A stretch of 64,000 nt of DNA from CALJTV01 sp036821185. Its GTDB lineage: Bacteria > Chloroflexota > Dehalococcoidia > GIF9 > UBA5629. Below the pieces are notes generated by a model. That model was not told the origin of the DNA and did no database searches. It saw only the letters and a program-made list of their open reading frames with translations. Both the position numbers and the translations under genes were made by a program. Every line of letters starts with the position of its first letter. Positions within the stretch are counted from its first letter, which is position 1. Below are positions 62,364 to 64,000 of the stretch, piece after piece. The stretch is taken from positions 558,001 to 622,000 of the forward strand of contig DAISKD010000001.1 in assembly GCA_036821185.1 (NCBI GenBank). Direction: 5' to 3'.

Positions 62364-63596
62364 TCACAGAGAAAGGCATAGCCAGTAGATAAGCAAATTG
62401 ATAACGGTGAGAGGTGCTCCTATCTTGACAAATTCCAGGAAGGTGATGGTAGCACCACGCCTCTCGGCATTCTGGATTATGATCACATTGCTGGCAGCAC
62501 CCAGGATAGTAAAGTTGCCAGCAATTGTGCTACCTGCCGCCAGCGCCATCAGTCCCTTAACTGAGACCGCTAGATGGTTCAGGACAGGGAGATACAACGC
62601 CACCAACGGCACATTCGAGATAAGCTGGCTTAACACCGCGCTTATGCCTAGTATGGCACCCACTGAAGTGAGCTCCAGCTTTAAGGCACCGAGAGTATTC
62701 TGGAAAATTCCTGAACGCCACACAGTCTCCATGAGCACGAACATGGCAGCGAAGAAAAGGAGTGTGTACCAGTCTATCTTTTTGATGACGTCCCACCTCC
62801 TCGGGCTAAACAGCACGATCGGTAGCGCCGAGACAAGCGCAATATAGGTGAGCCTGAAATCAATCTTCGCACCGAACAGCACCAGCGCTATCTTCACCAA
62901 CACCAACGCAAACAGTACCACCAGTGACACTTTGCACAGCGCGGCCAGCCTCTCGTCCTTTATCAGCGAGGGCGTATGGTTCAGCTCACCTTTACGGAAA
63001 TGACTGCGGTAGAAAAGGCGCAGCAAAAGATATGCCACCAGCAGGTTGGCCACCGTGGGTATCAGCAGGTAGCGAAAAAAGGTGACAAAAGGATTAGCGA
63101 TGCCGTCATGGAGAGCAATGAGCAAATTTTGCGGGTTGCCGATAGGGCTGGTAACACTGCCAATGGTGACAGCAAATGCCAGAGTAAGCAACAGCACTTT
63201 GGGCTCAAGTCCATTGTTTCTAGCAAGGGCAAGTACCACCGGCGTACCAATAATCGCTACTGTGTCGTTCATTAGAAATGCTGAGAGCATACCCATGCCG
63301 AATAGAATCCATAGCACCAGCGTGCTCATTGACCTCGCCCGTTTGAAAAACATGTAGGAGAGATGAGAGAGATAACCACTCTCCTCCAGCGCCTGCCCGA
63401 CTATGAACACACCGAAGAGGAAGAGCATGACGTCCGGATTGATGGCTTTCAATGCATCCAGCGGGGAAATCTGCCCAGTAACAAGTACACCCAGCGCGCC
63501 CAGCAGCATTATCTGCCATATCTGAAGGCGGATATTGCCTAGCTGCCTTATTGCAATGAGGACAAAGACGACGGAGAGGACTATGATCGATATCAT
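62364..63596 (-). CDS. ArsB/NhaD/SLC13-type ion transporter permease
   Basis: A 410-residue permease of the ion-transporter superfamily with about ten membrane helices. Typical elements are the paired re-entrant motifs: AFLMNDTVAIIGTPVVLALAR with SVTSPIGNPQNLLIA in the first half, and QLISNVPLVALYLPVL with AAGSTIAGNFTILGAASNVII in the second. The substrate (arsenite, Na+/H+, or a dicarboxylate) is unclear. The start overlaps the stop of a 30-codon leader ORF by 4 bases (ATGA) and has no SD of its own. Confidence 0.88.
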   Translation of the reverse strand: MISIIVLSVVFVLIAIRQLGNIRLQIWQIMLLGALGVLVTGQISPLDALKAINPDVMLFLFGVFIVGQALEESGYLSHLSYMFFKRARSMSTLVLWILFGMGMLSAFLMNDTVAIIGTPVVLALARNNGLEPKVLLLTLAFAVTIGSVTSPIGNPQNLLIALHDGIANPFVTFFRYLLIPTVANLLVAYLLLRLFYRSHFRKGELNHTPSLIKDERLAALCKVSLVVLFALVLVKIALVLFGAKIDFRLTYIALVSALPIVLFSPRRWDVIKKIDWYTLLFFAAMFVLMETVWRSGIFQNTLGALKLELTSVGAILGISAVLSQLISNVPLVALYLPVLNHLAVSVKGLMALAAGSTIAGNFTILGAASNVIIIQNAERRGATITFLEFVKIGAPLTVINLLIYWLCLSL

Positions 63597-63685
63597 ATAT
63601 TAAAGCCGGCACTCTGTGTGCCAGCCCTGTTTTCATCACCTCGCAAAAAAGAAGTTGGCTTTTCAGCCAACCCCACCTGTACCAT
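63593..63685 (-). CDS. 30-residue leader peptide upstream of the permease
   Basis: A short ORF (MVQVGLAEKPTSFLRGDENR followed by ten more residues) begins 7 bases after AAGGA and ends in TGA overlapping the permease ATG. It lies entirely between a good promoter and the permease. Codons 5-14 run through a terminator hairpin and its U tract. It resembles a leader peptide whose translation controls read-through and, by coupling, permease translation. Being so short, its coding status rests on the SD, the exact ATGA overlap and the position. Confidence 0.55.
   Translation of the reverse strand: MVQVGLAEKPTSFLRGDENRAGTQSAGFNI
63605..63625 (-). promoter_or_regulatory. Hairpin masking the permease translation start
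   Basis: On the minus strand GCTGGCAC-ACAGA-GTGCCGGC forms an 8-bp stem (one G-U) ending 8 bases before the permease ATG, where a Shine-Dalgarno would be. A ribosome completing the leader ORF would open it. Confidence 0.5.
63645..63671 (-). terminator. Intrinsic terminator inside the permease leader (attenuator candidate)
   Basis: On the minus strand GTTGGCT-GAAA-AGCCAAC followed by TTCTTTTTT is a good Rho-independent terminator, yet it lies within the 5' leader, downstream of the promoter and upstream of the permease. No leftward gene precedes it that it could otherwise terminate. Confidence 0.75.
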
Positions 63686-63707
63686 ATTCTCTTCCTTACT
63701 CTGATAA

Positions 63708-63735
63708 ATTATAAACGTGCCACATCAATTGTCAA
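63708..63735 (-). promoter_or_regulatory. Promoter of the leader ORF/permease unit
   Basis: Read leftward, TTGACA-N16-TATAAT, with the predicted transcript starting near 63701, about 15 bases before the leader ATG. Confidence 0.75.
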
Positions 63736-63828
63736 GTGCCCCGCTAAAGCTTCATACCCTGAGCACCGGCAGACATAAGTAAACCCGTGCTGTTGCACCT
63801 GCTGTGTCGAAGTGGTAACTTGAGAGCC

Positions 63829-64000
63829 ATGGGACCACTAGACATCGGCATAGAAAGCCCTTTGGAATGCACCATACTGAAACGCCTGAACCGCTTTGTG
63901 GTCGAGGTCTCCGTTGCCAGCACCCCTGAACGCGCCTGCATCAACAACACCGGACATTTGGGACAATACCTCCGCACCGGAAACAGGGGGTTCTGTACCA
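63829..64000 (+). CDS. sfsA: SfsA-like protein (3' end outside window)
   Basis: An open frame running off the right edge reads MGPLDIGIESPLECTILKRL followed by NRFVVEVSV, then ACINNTGHLGQYLRTGNRGFC. This matches the N-terminus of SfsA (sugar fermentation stimulation protein, a nucleic-acid-binding/nuclease family: LxxR-x-NRF-x-V-E-V ... NTGRL-x-E-L-x-x-G). The frame is open back to a stop at 63775, so a GTG at 63787 or TTG at 63820 are alternative starts. Confidence 0.8.
   Translation, partial: MGPLDIGIESPLECTILKRLNRFVVEVSVASTPERACINNTGHLGQYLRTGNRGFCT

Noticed and set aside
63744..63977. Leftward 77-codon ORF at the right edge
   Set aside because: The opposite strand encodes the clear N-terminus of SfsA.

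Overview
The window (about 64 kb, moderately GC-rich) is an ordinary chromosomal segment that is densely packed with genes. The best guess for the organism is a Dehalococcoidia-like member of the Chloroflexota. This is inferred from the mixture of genes: HspR-controlled chaperones with a ClpC-type ATPase, an archaeal-type NrpR nitrogen regulator, a 4-hydroxybutyryl-CoA dehydratase-like flavoprotein, an FMN glutamate-synthase-like protein, GlpK/GlpD, and many near-consensus sigma-70 promoters. No rRNA, CRISPR array, insertion sequence or prophage was seen. The only RNA gene found is tRNA-Ala(GGC).

Layout. 1-3.2 kb: end of a chemotaxis operon (cheB, cheR, a degenerate HD-GYP protein, and a small protein with a FliM-like N-terminal peptide and a zinc ribbon). 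3.3-5.5 kb: MarR regulator plus an ABC-2 exporter. 5.6-13.2 kb: a heat-shock block, with a leftward operon dnaJ-like/hspR/hypothetical/clpC/VTT/TM2/tRNA-Ala divergent from hsp20, then a NUDIX hydrolase and a full dnaJ. 13.2-17.2 kb: leftward gpsA and der-plsY and argF; 17.3-20.8 kb: rightward polA-mutM. 21-23.2 kb: a secreted cysteine-repeat/Ig-like protein gene broken by four single-base frameshifts. 23.3-30.6 kb: leftward gltX, RDD, coiled-coil, rluD, lspA, dksA-like, DUF72, DUF3096 and relA/spoT genes.

30.7-34.7 kb: a monoacylglycerol-lipase-like hydrolase followed by glpK and glpD, which together could carry monoglyceride to glycerol, glycerol-3-phosphate and dihydroxyacetone phosphate. 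34.8-38.4 kb: a leftward nrpR-hisF-gltB-like operon whose promoter carries a perfect NrpR-type operator over the transcription start. 38.5-44.6 kb: CaiB-type CoA transferase, stand-alone Lrp-type sensor and HIT protein; then leftward ispH, plsC and a fur-feoA-feoB iron operon with an operator-like palindrome at its promoter. 45-52.5 kb: TIGR04076-like protein, SemiSWEET, a secreted Hydin-like/endonuclease-exonuclease-phosphatase protein, a YhaO/YhaN-like (SbcD/SbcC) pair with a membrane-anchored ATPase, and an unknown membrane protein. 52.5-56.8 kb: queD, folK, folP, MOSC, fdhD, nadA, cutA. 56.9-64 kb: recN, the dehydratase-like gene, a lipoprotein glycosidase, an iron-sulfur-flavoprotein-like reductase, an ion permease preceded by a 30-codon leader ORF containing a terminator hairpin, and the start of sfsA at the right edge.

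The most novel-looking signals are the leader ORF/attenuator before the permease, the NrpR operator in a bacterial nrpR-hisF-gltB-like operon, the FliM-peptide/zinc-ribbon protein, a 16-bp inverted repeat bracketing the hsp20 transcript, and the frameshifted cysteine-repeat gene. All identifications rest on reading motifs; no searches were run.
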